From: Crocinitomicaceae bacterium
GTDB taxonomy: Bacteria > Bacteroidota > Bacteroidia > Flavobacteriales_D > Crocinitomicaceae
NCBI GenBank assembly: GCA_029252405.1
Contig: JAQXBM010000049.1
Span: 1-64,000 of the forward strand
Direction of reading: 5' to 3'
DNA length: 64,000 nucleotides
In this document: in pieces, positions 33,473-42,558 of the stretch
Position numbering within the stretch: the first letter of the stretch is position 1
Layout of the letters: each line of letters starts with the position of its first letter
The notes under the pieces: model-generated
Database searches by the model: none
What the model saw: the letters and a program-made list of their open reading frames with translations, nothing else
What the model was told of the DNA's origin: nothing
Translations under genes and position numbers: made by a program

Positions 33473-34423
33473 CTAATCGAACAATGGAGTGATCACCTTT
33501 CCCTTCGATGTCGGCATACTAAAGTTCATCAGCTTCGCAATGGTCACTGACAGATCGATTTGCTCGCATGCTTCACTCACAACTTGCCCTTCTTTAAAGT
33601 CAGGTCCCATGGCTAGCATATACATGCGTCGACAACCTTCGCAACCGTCTCCATGTTCTTTGAATCCATCTTTGTGTCCATCCAAATGTCGACCGTGATC
33701 GTTGGTGATGATGAGCGTCGTATTGTCCTTGTAGTATTCGTTGTTTTGAAGGTACTCCCATAAACGAAATGCGTAATCATCAGTTCGCTTGATCGCTTCC
33801 AAGTAGTTCGGCCAGTCATTTGAGTGTCCACGTGTGTCTACTTCAAGCAGGTTGATCAACATCATGCTTGGTTTGTCGACTTCCAACTTCTCGAGTACCA
33901 CGTTCCATGTGCGCTCGTCGGCAGAATATTCGTTTCCGTTTCCATTCGGTCCGCAATAGTCTGAAGGCATGAATGAATTGAACCATCCCTTTTTTCGAGC
34001 ATTAGCAAGGATATTCAACTTTCCCTTGCTCGCTACAATCCAGGCTTTCTCCTTTGGATACTTCTTCTCCTTTAGAAAGTATTGAAAGATGGAAGGATAC
34101 TTAGGGAGCTCGGTTCCGTTGTTCTTGATGTTTTGATAAACACCTGTGGTAATCGCTGCGTGCCCTGAATTCGTATTCGTTTTTCCGTTATTTCTGAAAT
34201 TGGTAAACAACACGCCTTGAGGAGCTAAGTCGTTCGCTAAATGTGGAATGTACTGATAGCTTGTATCACCAAATGTTTCTGAATAGCGCGGTCCGTCAAT
34301 GACCAATACGATGACATTTTTCGTCAAGTATGTCTTTTCAGGAAGTCGAATTTCTGAATCGGTGGAAATTACTCCAGAGGAAGATAATAAGGTGATTAAT
34401 CCGAGTAGCGCGAGTAATTTCAT
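33473..34423 (-). CDS. Alkaline-phosphatase-fold phosphodiesterase/sulfatase-like protein
   Basis: This 316-residue exported protein has a short signal peptide. It shows the metal sites of the superfamily: VIVLVIDGPRYSETF (first Asp), TNTNSGHAAITTG with the nucleophile Ser/Thr candidate, EVDTRGHSNDW, IITNDHGRHLDG, and a His pair near KEHGDGCEGCRR. This matches type I phosphodiesterase/nucleotide pyrophosphatase or phosphoglycerate mutase-like hydrolases; the substrate is not clear. Two Cys in GCEGCRR could form a disulfide. It lies 7 nt after menB. Confidence 0.75.
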   Translation of the reverse strand: MKLLALLGLITLLSSSGVISTDSEIRLPEKTYLTKNVIVLVIDGPRYSETFGDTSYQYIPHLANDLAPQGVLFTNFRNNGKTNTNSGHAAITTGVYQNIKNNGTELPKYPSIFQYFLKEKKYPKEKAWIVASKGKLNILANARKKGWFNSFMPSDYCGPNGNGNEYSADERTWNVVLEKLEVDKPSMMLINLLEVDTRGHSNDWPNYLEAIKRTDDYAFRLWEYLQNNEYYKDNTTLIITNDHGRHLDGHKDGFKEHGDGCEGCRRMYMLAMGPDFKEGQVVSEACEQIDLSVTIAKLMNFSMPTSKGKVITPLFD

Positions 34424-34430
34424 TCGTCAA

Positions 34431-35273
34431 TTATGGGAATTTCGGGAACTTACCAAAATTCGGTTTTCTTTTCTCAAGGAAGGCATCTCGACCTTCTTCG
34501 GCTTCATCGGTGGCGTATGCCAATCGTGTTGCCTCACCAGCGTATACTTGCTGTCCGACCAAACCGTCATCAATGAGGTTGAATCCGAATTTAAGCATTT
34601 TAATTGCAGTTGGACTTTTACTCATGATGCGTTGTCCCCAGTCGTAGCCCGTCTGATCCAATTGATCGTGCGGAACCACCTTATTGACCATTCCCATTTC
34701 GTAAGCTTCCTGAGCAGAATATTCCATCTCTAAAAAGAACACTTCTCGTGCTCGCTTTTGACCAACTTGTCTTGCCAAATACGCTGATCCAAATCCACCG
34801 TCAAAACTGGCAACGTTAGCATCGGATTGCATGAAAATCGCGTGTTCTTTACTTGCGATGGTCAAATCGCACACAACGTGTAAACTGTGTCCGCCACCAA
34901 CAGCCCAGCCTGGAACAAGAGCGATAACAACTTTATTCATAAAACGAATTTGTCGTTGAACATCGAGGATGTTGAACTTATTAACGCCGTCAGCATAAGC
35001 ATAACCACGCTTTGCACGCACGCGTTGATCTCCACCTGAACAAAATGCCCAGCCACCATCTTTTGGAGAAGGGCCTTCACCAGTGATCAACACCACACCA
35101 ATTTCTTGACTTTCGTGACAAATAATTAGTGCTTCTAATAATTCATCCACTGTTTTTGGGCGAAAAGCATTTCGAACTTCTGGGCGATTAAATGCAATGC
35201 GTGCCACGCCATCAGCATGTTTGAAAGTAATGTCTTCGTATTCCTTAACCGTTTGCCAATTGGGTGTGCTCAT
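34431..35273 (-). CDS. menB: 1,4-dihydroxy-2-naphthoyl-CoA synthase
   Basis: This 280-residue crotonase-fold enzyme closes the second ring of menaquinone. MenB-specific features are SGGDQRVRAKRGY, the oxyanion segment VPGWAVGGGHSLHVVCDLTI, SDANVASFDGGFGSAYLARQ, and the C-terminal TDEAEEGRDAFLEKRKP. Length and sequence are typical. Menaquinone is the main respiratory quinone of Bacteroidota. It is first in a minus-strand run with the phosphodiesterase-like and small membrane protein genes, and no other men gene is in the window. Confidence 0.96.
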   Translation of the reverse strand: MSTPNWQTVKEYEDITFKHADGVARIAFNRPEVRNAFRPKTVDELLEALIICHESQEIGVVLITGEGPSPKDGGWAFCSGGDQRVRAKRGYAYADGVNKFNILDVQRQIRFMNKVVIALVPGWAVGGGHSLHVVCDLTIASKEHAIFMQSDANVASFDGGFGSAYLARQVGQKRAREVFFLEMEYSAQEAYEMGMVNKVVPHDQLDQTGYDWGQRIMSKSPTAIKMLKFGFNLIDDGLVGQQVYAGEATRLAYATDEAEEGRDAFLEKRKPNFGKFPKFP

Positions 35274-35368
35274 CTCATCGTATTTTGATGATCAAAAATA
35301 CGAGTAATTTTCCTTTGATCAACATGAGAAAGGTGTTCGGATAAAGTCAAGTGAAGTGCGGCGACAAG

Positions 35369-35776
35369 TTACTTCAGGAAGTAATCAACTCCCAAATCAT
35401 AAGAAACTAGTCCAAATCCAAAAATGCAGCCAGCTACAACTGGTGAAAGGAGGGAAGTATGACGAAATTCTTCCCTATCCGAAATATTCGAAATATGGAC
35501 TTCCACCACTGGAACTTTGATCGCTTTCACACAATCACGCAACGCCACACTTGTATGAGTGTAACCACCAGCGTTAAAAATGATGCCGTCATGATCAGAA
35601 TTCTGCAATGCATTGATCAATTCTCCCTCAACATTTGATTGGAAATAAGACAATTCAGCACTGGAACGCGATTTTAAGCCATCGAAATAGTCCTCAAAGG
35701 ATTGATTCCCGTATATTTCGTTCTCGCGTTGACCAATTAAATTTAAATTTGGTCCATTAATTATCAATAATCGCAT
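35369..35776 (-). CDS. aroQ: Type II 3-dehydroquinate dehydratase
   Basis: This 135-residue enzyme performs step three of the shikimate pathway. The start LLIINGPNLNLIGQRENEIYG carries the catalytic Tyr of the flexible lid, followed by NAGGYTHTSVALRDCV with the active-site Asn/His region and VPVVEVHISNISDREEFR, which holds the catalytic His. Its start codon lies one base from the start of xerD on the other strand, so its promoter must lie inside xerD. Confidence 0.95.
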   Translation of the reverse strand: MRLLIINGPNLNLIGQRENEIYGNQSFEDYFDGLKSRSSAELSYFQSNVEGELINALQNSDHDGIIFNAGGYTHTSVALRDCVKAIKVPVVEVHISNISDREEFRHTSLLSPVVAGCIFGFGLVSYDLGVDYFLK

Positions 35777-35777
35777 A

Positions 35778-36683
35778 GTGCAGTCTTGGAACCGCTATAT
35801 TAAGGATTTTGTTTCATTCTTGAAAATAGAACGAGGGCTTGCTGAGAATTCCATCTTTGCCTATCAGAATGATGTCAAGAAATTGATGGACTATTGCGCA
35901 GCGCTTAATGTATCCCCAAAAGATGTCACAGCTAATCATCTGAAGAAGTTTGTGACCGAACTTTACGATTTAGGGTTGAGCGCCAGAACACAATCACGCA
36001 TCATTAGTGGAATCAAGCAGTTTTACTATTTCTTGGTCCTTGAAGGAGAAATTAAGGATGATCCTAGCGAACTCATCGAGACTCCTAGGGTTGGGCGGAA
36101 ATTGCCAGAAGTTCTTTCTATTGAGGAGGTTGACGCGCTGATTGCTGCAATTGATTTGAGTACGGATCAAGGTCATCGTAACAAAGCCATTTTGGAAACG
36201 CTGTACAGCTGTGGATTGCGTGTCTCTGAGTTGGTGAATTTAGAATTCGAGCAATTGTTTTTTGACGAAGGATTCATTCGCGTGATTGGAAAAGGGAACA
36301 AACAGCGATTGGTTCCAGTGAGTCCGAGTGTGAAGAAGGAGATTGAGATTTACACTAAATCTGTTCGGAATCATCAAAAAATCAAACCAGGAAATGAAAG
36401 CTACGTTTTCCTAAATCGAAGAGGAGCGAAGCTCACTAGGGTGATGATTTTCACTATCATTAAAAATCTAGTAGAGAAAATTGGACTTCAAAAAAACGTC
36501 TCTCCCCATACTTTTCGTCATTCTTTTGCTACACATTTATTGGAGGGGGGAGCCAATTTGCGGGCAATCCAAGAGATGTTGGGACACGAGTCCATCACCA
36601 CGACTGAAATTTACACGCATCTCGATCAGCAGTTCTTAAAAGAAGCCATCATTTCCTTTCATCCACGCAACAAACGCAGTTAA
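35778..36683 (+). CDS. xerD: Tyrosine recombinase XerD
   Basis: This 301-residue enzyme resolves chromosome dimers at dif with a partner Xer protein. The N-terminal SAM-like domain (FLKIERGLAENSIFAYQNDV) is followed by the catalytic core with Arg (SCGLRVSEL), Lys (GKGNKQRLVP), HxxR (PHTFRHSFATHLLEGG), His (LGHESITTT) and the Tyr of IYTHL. It starts at GTG, the only start codon that keeps the full N-terminal domain. Its promoter must overlap aroQ coding sequence. Confidence 0.92.
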   Translation: MQSWNRYIKDFVSFLKIERGLAENSIFAYQNDVKKLMDYCAALNVSPKDVTANHLKKFVTELYDLGLSARTQSRIISGIKQFYYFLVLEGEIKDDPSELIETPRVGRKLPEVLSIEEVDALIAAIDLSTDQGHRNKAILETLYSCGLRVSELVNLEFEQLFFDEGFIRVIGKGNKQRLVPVSPSVKKEIEIYTKSVRNHQKIKPGNESYVFLNRRGAKLTRVMIFTIIKNLVEKIGLQKNVSPHTFRHSFATHLLEGGANLRAIQEMLGHESITTTEIYTHLDQQFLKEAIISFHPRNKRS

Positions 36684-36731
36684 CGGTTTAGCTTTCCTAG
36701 AATGATCGAATCTCGCGATTAATTTCTTAAA

Positions 36732-36759
36732 TTTGGTTCGCATTCCCTCAGTATCTTTG
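36732..36759 (+). promoter_or_regulatory. Promoter of the class V aminotransferase gene
   Basis: TTTG at 36732-36735 and a perfect -7 box TATCTTTG at 36752-36759 have a 16-nt spacer (slightly short). The start codon is 52 nt downstream. Confidence 0.6.
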
Positions 36760-36811
36760 CAGCAGGACAATTAGTGGAGTTATCACTTATATTTCTCGAA
36801 AACTAACATTT

Positions 36812-38293
36812 ATGGAGCACTATTTCGCCAACTTTGGTAAGCATATCATTGGTAATAATGATACTATGAAAACGCCTTATCATGATTCCATTCGAATCGT
36901 TTATGCTGATTGGACTGCCAGCGGACGCATGTACCAACCCATTGAAGATAGGGTGCTGAAGAAGGTTTTACCTTATGTAGCGAACACTCATACTGACACC
37001 AATTATACAGGATCAAAAACGACCTATGCGTATAGTAAGGCGAGACAAATTATCAAGGATCATGTTGGTGCTAATGAGAAAGATGTACTTGTTTCTGGCT
37101 GTTCGGGAATGACGGGTGTGGTCAATAAATTTCAGCGAATTTTAGGTTTGAAAATTCAAGAGTCCTTTCGAGATATGATTCATATTGATGAAAACGATAA
37201 ACCGATTGTGTTTGTTACTCACATGGAGCATCATTCGAATCAAACCTCCTGGTTGGAAACAATTGCTGATGTGGTCGTGGTGAATCCTGATAGCGAGGGA
37301 TTGGTTTGCCTTTCTAATTTTGAGAAGGCCTTCGAACAATATGCCAATCGATCTAGAAAAATTGCAGCGATTACTTCTTGTTCAAATGTGACGGGAATCG
37401 TAACTCCGTATATGGATGTTGCGGAAATCGCACACAAACATGGAGGTCTTTGCTTTGTTGATTTTGCATGCTCCGCACCTTACATTGGAATCAATATGCA
37501 CGAAGATGATGAAAGCGGTCGTTTCTTAGATGCGATTTACTTTTCTCCTCACAAATTTTTAGGAGGACCTGGAACCTCGGGCATTTTAGTTTTTAATCGT
37601 GCGCTTTACACGAATGAAATTCCAGATAATCCTGGTGGGGGAACTGTTGATTGGACAAACCCATGGGGAGGACACAAATACACTGACGATATTGAAGCTC
37701 GAGAAGACGGTGGAACTCCTGCATTTATCCAAACCATTCGTGCCGCAATGTGCATGCAGTTAAAGGATCAAATGGGGGTTGAGAACATTGCTAAACGAGA
37801 AGAGGAGATCATTGATATTCTTTGGGATCGTTTCGATCAACTTGATAACGTTCATTTGTTGGCAGGCGAGCACAAGAATCGTTTGGGCGTAATCTCTTTC
37901 TATATTGATGATTTACACTTTAATTTGGGTGTGAAGATACTCAACGATCGATATGGGGTTCAAACACGCGGAGGTTGCTCATGTGCTGGAACCTATGGAC
38001 ACTTTTTGTTTGATTTGTCCCAAGAGCGCTCCAATGCTATTATGCATGAAGTTGCTAGTGGCGTCTGTACTCAAAAACCTGGTTGGATTCGTATGTCTAT
38101 CCATCCAACAATGAGTAACGAAGAGGTGAACTATATTATGGATTCAATTGAAGGCTTGGCTAAGAATCATATAGAATGGTCGAAGGATTACACGGTGCAT
38201 CCTATTAGTAGCGCTGTTCAATTCAAAGACGAAAAGTTCGCAATGGACGTAAAACAAGAAGTTGATGATTGTTTTGAACTAGCATTTGCTTAA
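36812..38293 (+). CDS. Class V PLP-dependent aminotransferase (cysteine-desulfurase-like)
   Basis: This 493-residue cytoplasmic enzyme has the fold-type I PLP site YFSPHKFLGGPGTSG, in which the Lys binds the cofactor, a THMEHHSNQTSW segment and the Asp in GLCFVDFACSAPY. A Cys-rich TRGGCSCAGTYGH region near residue 390 lies where desulfurases carry their active Cys. At 493 residues it is longer than IscS/SufS (about 400), with extra residues near both ends. It could be a desulfurase, a kynureninase-like enzyme or another lyase; no Fe-S assembly genes are nearby. Confidence 0.75.
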   Translation: MEHYFANFGKHIIGNNDTMKTPYHDSIRIVYADWTASGRMYQPIEDRVLKKVLPYVANTHTDTNYTGSKTTYAYSKARQIIKDHVGANEKDVLVSGCSGMTGVVNKFQRILGLKIQESFRDMIHIDENDKPIVFVTHMEHHSNQTSWLETIADVVVVNPDSEGLVCLSNFEKAFEQYANRSRKIAAITSCSNVTGIVTPYMDVAEIAHKHGGLCFVDFACSAPYIGINMHEDDESGRFLDAIYFSPHKFLGGPGTSGILVFNRALYTNEIPDNPGGGTVDWTNPWGGHKYTDDIEAREDGGTPAFIQTIRAAMCMQLKDQMGVENIAKREEEIIDILWDRFDQLDNVHLLAGEHKNRLGVISFYIDDLHFNLGVKILNDRYGVQTRGGCSCAGTYGHFLFDLSQERSNAIMHEVASGVCTQKPGWIRMSIHPTMSNEEVNYIMDSIEGLAKNHIEWSKDYTVHPISSAVQFKDEKFAMDVKQEVDDCFELAFA

Positions 38294-38572
38294 ATACGTT
38301 CGAATTCAACCGTTTGAATCTCGAAATACCTTACGTGTAATCGTGTGTTCCAACCCAAATTCAGGAGCATTTCACAAGAAATTCAGTTTTGAAGTAATTG
38401 GACGAGAGCCCACTTTGATAAAAAATCGCTTTCTTCCGATTCTCCAAAAGAAACTTAATTAGAATACTTGAATCCCTTACTTCTAAGGAGTTTCAGCCTT
38501 TTCTCAATCTCTATTTTTTAATGCTTTGGATCATTTTTTCGCATATACCTAAGAAAATTATGCATTAATTTC

Positions 38573-38602
38573 TTGTATACATTAGAAACTTATGTATCTT
38601 TG
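38573..38602 (+). promoter_or_regulatory. Promoter of padR
   Basis: TTG at 38573-38575, a 19-nt spacer and TATCTTTG at 38595-38602 form a textbook Bacteroidota promoter. The ATG follows only 4 nt after the -7 box, so the mRNA should be leaderless or nearly so. Confidence 0.8.
38577..38597. promoter_or_regulatory. Candidate PadR operator
   Basis: ATACAT-N9-ATGTAT is a perfect 6-bp dyad that lies between -33 and -7 and covers part of the -7 box. PadR proteins commonly bind ATGT/ACAT-type dyads and repress their own gene, so autoregulation is likely. Confidence 0.6.
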
Positions 38603-38606
38603 ACTT

Positions 38607-38951
38607 ATGTATTCATCAGAACTAATAAAAGGAACCCTAAAAACAATCGTCATGAACATGTTGAAAGAACATGGTCGAATGTACGGTTATGAGATTACTC
38701 AAAAGGTAAAAGAACTAACAGACGGAAAAATTCAGATTACTGAAGGCGCGTTGTACCCAACTCTGCATTCGCTAGAAAAAAGTGGCGAATTGGAAGTAGA
38801 GAAGGAGTATTTCGGTAAGCGGCTGAGGAAATATTACAAGCTCACGCCGCAAGGTCAAACCACGGTAGCCCAGAAAGTGGATGAGTTTTCCGACTTCATA
38901 GTGACCATGAAGGTACTGTTAGATCTTGGACCAAAATTGAGCAATGGTTAG
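38607..38951 (+). CDS. PadR-family transcriptional regulator
   Basis: This 114-residue protein has a winged helix-turn-helix: KTIVMNMLKEHGRMYGYEIT, then GALYPTLHSLEKSGELE (recognition helix) and the wing KRLRKYYKLTPQG, followed by a C-terminal dimerisation helix. This is the short PadR-s2 type. It probably represses its own two-gene operon, and its stop overlaps the next gene by 8 nt. The inducer is unknown; such pairs often sense envelope-active compounds. Confidence 0.92.
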   Translation: MYSSELIKGTLKTIVMNMLKEHGRMYGYEITQKVKELTDGKIQITEGALYPTLHSLEKSGELEVEKEYFGKRLRKYYKLTPQGQTTVAQKVDEFSDFIVTMKVLLDLGPKLSNG

Positions 38952-40131
38952 TGTTTCCGCGAAACAAATAGACTTCATTCTTGACGACATTGGAGCACAC
39001 GGTATTGAGTCAGAAGATTTGAAAGATAATCTGCTGGATCATATCTGCTGCATAGTTGAGAATGAGATGAATACAGAGGATGACTTTTATGAGTTCTATG
39101 AACGCATATTGCCTAGATTTTTCACTGATGAACTTAGAGAAATCCAGGAAGAGACAGACAAATTATTAACATTTAAAGATTATTACGCCATGAAAAATAC
39201 ACTCGTAAAATCAGGATTAATTTCTTCTGGGCTAACACTGCTCGGAATTCTATTCAAAATTATGCATTGGCCAGGGGCGTCAATGATGTTAGTACTAGGG
39301 GTAGCAATATTCGGCTTACTATTCATTCCATTAATGATAGTGTTGAAATTCAAAGATGAAGCAAAACCAATCGATAAGTGGGTTTTATCCGCTGGATTGA
39401 TTCTAGGAATGACAACATCCGTAGGAGTGTTATTCAAAGTAATGCACTGGCCGTTTGCAAGTATTTTGATTCTCTCGAGTCTTGCTGCATTTATTTTACT
39501 CTTCGTTCCAACCTATTTTATCACCAGAGTGAGGAGAGCAGACCTGAAATTTAATACAACGGTTAACTCTGTATTGATGATGGCTTGTGCATGCTTGTTG
39601 TTCGCACTGTTTAGAACGAGCTCCAGTGAAAAATACTTGACTCGTACGACAGCAACGCAAGAATACTTAATTGAACAAGTGAATAAAGTGAACAAAGCGA
39701 ATGAAGAGATTGTCATGGAAGTAAAGGATTTTAAAGAATTCGATGAGCTTCATACTACTTCCCGCGCTATGTTTGAAAAAATTAATAATATCAAAGTGAA
39801 TTTGATTGCTAAGGCAGAGAATATTTCGGTTGGAAAAGCAAAGGATGTGGCGCCGATAGAATTAGCTCATCCTGACGATTTTTTAGTAGTACTTGATGGA
39901 TTCGTTCATTCGAAAAGTGAACTGGGGATGGAAGCTTTGTTGGATGATGTCGAGAATTACAACGAGGTCGTTTCAGAGAACTACCCGGATCGAGAGGAGA
40001 AAATTCTAGATATGGATAAGTTGCAATTGGAGAACTGCTCGATTTCTATCATTCTGTCGGAATTGTCTCAAATTCAATTACAGATTGCGACAAACGAAAA
40101 TGCTTATTTGAATTTACTAGCCGCTAACTAA
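38944..40131 (+). CDS. PadR-linked membrane protein with two GldL-like motifs
   Basis: This is a 395-residue protein. Residues 1-75 form a helical domain with DNLLDHICCIVENEMN, as in other PadR-associated membrane proteins. Four membrane segments follow (about 88-215), containing LFKIMHWPGASMMLVLG and, 60 residues on, LFKVMHWPFASILILSS. These repeat the K-hydrophobic-HWP signature I associate with the first helix of GldL, the T9SS motor component. A periplasmic or cytoplasmic helical region (about 235-390) ends the protein. Function unknown; coupled to padR by overlap. Confidence 0.7.
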   Translation: MVSVSAKQIDFILDDIGAHGIESEDLKDNLLDHICCIVENEMNTEDDFYEFYERILPRFFTDELREIQEETDKLLTFKDYYAMKNTLVKSGLISSGLTLLGILFKIMHWPGASMMLVLGVAIFGLLFIPLMIVLKFKDEAKPIDKWVLSAGLILGMTTSVGVLFKVMHWPFASILILSSLAAFILLFVPTYFITRVRRADLKFNTTVNSVLMMACACLLFALFRTSSSEKYLTRTTATQEYLIEQVNKVNKANEEIVMEVKDFKEFDELHTTSRAMFEKINNIKVNLIAKAENISVGKAKDVAPIELAHPDDFLVVLDGFVHSKSELGMEALLDDVENYNEVVSENYPDREEKILDMDKLQLENCSISIILSELSQIQLQIATNENAYLNLLAAN

Positions 40132-40137
40132 TTTAAG

Positions 40138-40166
40138 AAAGGGTAGGTGAGAGCTTACCCTTTTTT
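40138..40166 (+). terminator. Terminator of the padR operon
   Basis: AAGGGTAGG / CTTACCCTT (one wobble) with a 6-nt loop is followed by TTTTTT, just after the stop. Confidence 0.87.
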
Positions 40167-40173
40167 ACTTTGA

Positions 40174-42504
40174 TTACAAGTTGTACCTCACCTGAACCAT
40201 AAACTGACGCGGTGGTTGAACATCCGCTGGTCGACTCGAATACTCAGTATTCAATAGATTATTTACGATGAACGCAAATGTATATTGTTCTTTCAGTTCA
40301 TAGCTGATTCGTGAATCAAATACCAAGCTCCCACTTTGATCGTTTGCTCTGTATTCTTGAAGTCCTGGAAGAATCTCAGTTCCGACAATATTTTCTTCAA
40401 AGATTTGATCAATGTTTTTCATAAAACTGTTGTAGCGCGAAGAAAATCCTAATTTGAAGTTCTTGTATCCAGCTTCTATATCTACTCGAGCGAGATGATT
40501 GAATCGGTATTTCAACATTCCACTTACCGTATCCGAGAAGGTGAGCAAGTAGTCGGGATCGCTATTCAACGAAACTGGATTCATGTAGGTATAACCAATC
40601 AAACTACGTAGTTCGACTTCTTTAATTTTCCCTTCCGAACTAAACGAGAATTCTAATCCAGTGATTTGGGCTTCTTCCGCATTTTTTGCTTTGAAACCAA
40701 TCCATTTGTAGAGATACCCTGGTGAGTTAGGGTCGAGGTTTAGTGCTATTGAATCTGGATTGTAGATCCCGAAGGTAAACTCGATCATGTCATCGTAATG
40801 GTTTACGAATGCGGCAACATCAAGAATTCCTTTCCACTTACCCATCTTTACAACTTGCTTGGCACCAACTTCGGCAGACCAACCGCGCTCAGGCGTCAAT
40901 TCTGGATTTGGAAAGATGTAAATTGCTCCGTTTGATGTGTTGGAATAACGTTCACTCACACTTGGGAAACGAATTCCCTGTCCAATCGAAGCGCGTAAAA
41001 AGGTTGATTTAGTCGCTTTATAGTGCGCAGCCGCTCTCAAAATTGGGTATACAGGTATTGAGTTTCCGTTTTTGCCAATGGTGAATTCAGAATCTGGCGC
41101 TCGGTCGTCCATCTGAAAGTATTCCGTACGAATTCCGGCTGTAAATCCAAATCGTTTCTTTTTGAAATCGTATTGAGCGTAGGTCGCAAAATTCTTTGAG
41201 GTGTGATTTCCAAATACATCACTGACAACTGAATTGTATGAGTTTGTAAGGCCCGTTGTCAAATGGTGTGCATTGTTCCATGTCTTTTGATAAGAATAAT
41301 CAGCGTAGTACATTTGAGCCAAGCTGGCTTCATAAAATGAAGACCCACCGCCAATCGTAACCAAATAGTAGCGCGTCTTAAGCTGGTGAATCCCATTGTT
41401 TTGATCGACATATTTAATGGACGGATCAACGTTCAATCTAACGGATTTCTGAAAGGTCAGCGTGTTGTCGCTTGGATTACTCGATAATCCACCAGATGGC
41501 GTATATGCGAATTCAGCGCTTTCCCAAATGATGAAGCTGTGAACCCATTCCGCCTGTCCAGAATAGTCAAGATTAATTTTGAGTCGAGGGGTTTTCTTCG
41601 GTCGGAAAACAAATGATCCCGTCAATCGTGTGCGTTGTTCTTGCTCGCCTTCCTTGTAGCCTTCAGTTTTGAATCCGTTCACAGCAACCGTATAACCCCA
41701 AGTATCGAACATTTTACCATTATATACGGAAAGATCGAGGTTCGCTGGGTTCTTACTCCACCATTTAAGGGTTTCTCGTTTGGGGTTGTCGAATATTCCT
41801 GATTGGATCTTTGCACTAAATTCGCCTTCTTTCGTCGGTTCCTTGCTCGTGACAGAGATTGTACCGTTCAGTGCGCTACTTCCATATAACACTGAAGATG
41901 CACCTTTGGTGATTTCAATTTGTGACATCGATTCCATGGAGATTGAGTTCCATTTGGCGTCACCAAGATCAGGAGAAATAAGTGGAATTCCGTTCGTTAG
42001 AACCAGTACACGGCTGCCAACTCCGTAAGAATAACCGCCACCTCCGCGTATACTGACTTGACCGTCCATGGCATAAACCCCTGGACTTTGATCGACAGCT
42101 TGCTCAAGATTCACAAAACCTTTCGCTTCGATTAGTTCGGGTTTTAGCACTTCCATTGAAATGGAAACTTCTTCAATTTTTTCATCTCGTTTACTAGCTG
42201 AAACGACGACTGTACCAACTTCTTGGAAGAGAGGGGGCAATGCGATAGTTATAAAAGATGTTTCCGAATCTAATTGAATTGTATCGGGCTTGTGTTCTAT
42301 AGATTGAAGATAGAGTTTAACCGGGTAGGCATCAATGCGAATTTGAAATGACCCATCAGTTTCTGTTATAGAGCGTTGACCTTCAGATGATTGTATTTTA
42401 ACACCAAAAACACCTTCTGCACTTACGGAGTCAGTTATTTTACCCTTCACTTGAGCGTTGGAGAATGCGGGTAGTAGAAGAAGCGCGATTAGCAGGTAGC
42501 GCAT
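40174..42504 (-). CDS. TonB-dependent outer-membrane receptor
   Basis: This 776-residue protein has a signal peptide (PAFSNAQ), an N-terminal carboxypeptidase-like regulatory domain (VKGKITDSVSAEGVFGVKIQ), a plug domain (VSISMEVLKPELIEAKGFVN, QVSIRGGGGYSYGVGSRVLV, SSVLYGSSALNGTISVTSKE) and a 22-strand barrel ending in a typical C-terminal strand (PRQFMVQVRYNL). It imports a scarce nutrient such as a metal chelate or vitamin, using TonB energy. No SusD partner or transporter is adjacent, so the substrate is unknown. Confidence 0.9.
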   Translation of the reverse strand: MRYLLIALLLLPAFSNAQVKGKITDSVSAEGVFGVKIQSSEGQRSITETDGSFQIRIDAYPVKLYLQSIEHKPDTIQLDSETSFITIALPPLFQEVGTVVVSASKRDEKIEEVSISMEVLKPELIEAKGFVNLEQAVDQSPGVYAMDGQVSIRGGGGYSYGVGSRVLVLTNGIPLISPDLGDAKWNSISMESMSQIEITKGASSVLYGSSALNGTISVTSKEPTKEGEFSAKIQSGIFDNPKRETLKWWSKNPANLDLSVYNGKMFDTWGYTVAVNGFKTEGYKEGEQEQRTRLTGSFVFRPKKTPRLKINLDYSGQAEWVHSFIIWESAEFAYTPSGGLSSNPSDNTLTFQKSVRLNVDPSIKYVDQNNGIHQLKTRYYLVTIGGGSSFYEASLAQMYYADYSYQKTWNNAHHLTTGLTNSYNSVVSDVFGNHTSKNFATYAQYDFKKKRFGFTAGIRTEYFQMDDRAPDSEFTIGKNGNSIPVYPILRAAAHYKATKSTFLRASIGQGIRFPSVSERYSNTSNGAIYIFPNPELTPERGWSAEVGAKQVVKMGKWKGILDVAAFVNHYDDMIEFTFGIYNPDSIALNLDPNSPGYLYKWIGFKAKNAEEAQITGLEFSFSSEGKIKEVELRSLIGYTYMNPVSLNSDPDYLLTFSDTVSGMLKYRFNHLARVDIEAGYKNFKLGFSSRYNSFMKNIDQIFEENIVGTEILPGLQEYRANDQSGSLVFDSRISYELKEQYTFAFIVNNLLNTEYSSRPADVQPPRQFMVQVRYNL

Positions 42505-42558
42505 GCAGTCAATGGTTTATAGTTTCGTGTTTGAAGATACAACTTTATCTCTACCTAA

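Larger units (their letters stand above)
38294..38606. other. 313-base non-coding stretch before padR
   Basis: The 3' end holds the padR promoter and operator. In the first part one frame stays open for about 60 codons (to a TAG at 38459-38461) without an ATG; I see no family similarity and do not call it. No terminator is seen after the aminotransferase gene. Confidence 0.5.

Noticed and set aside
38280-38461. 60-codon open frame after the aminotransferase gene, reading HLLKYVRIQPFESRN onward
   Set aside because: It has no ATG, no ribosome site and no recognisable family; an open stretch of this length is expected by chance.
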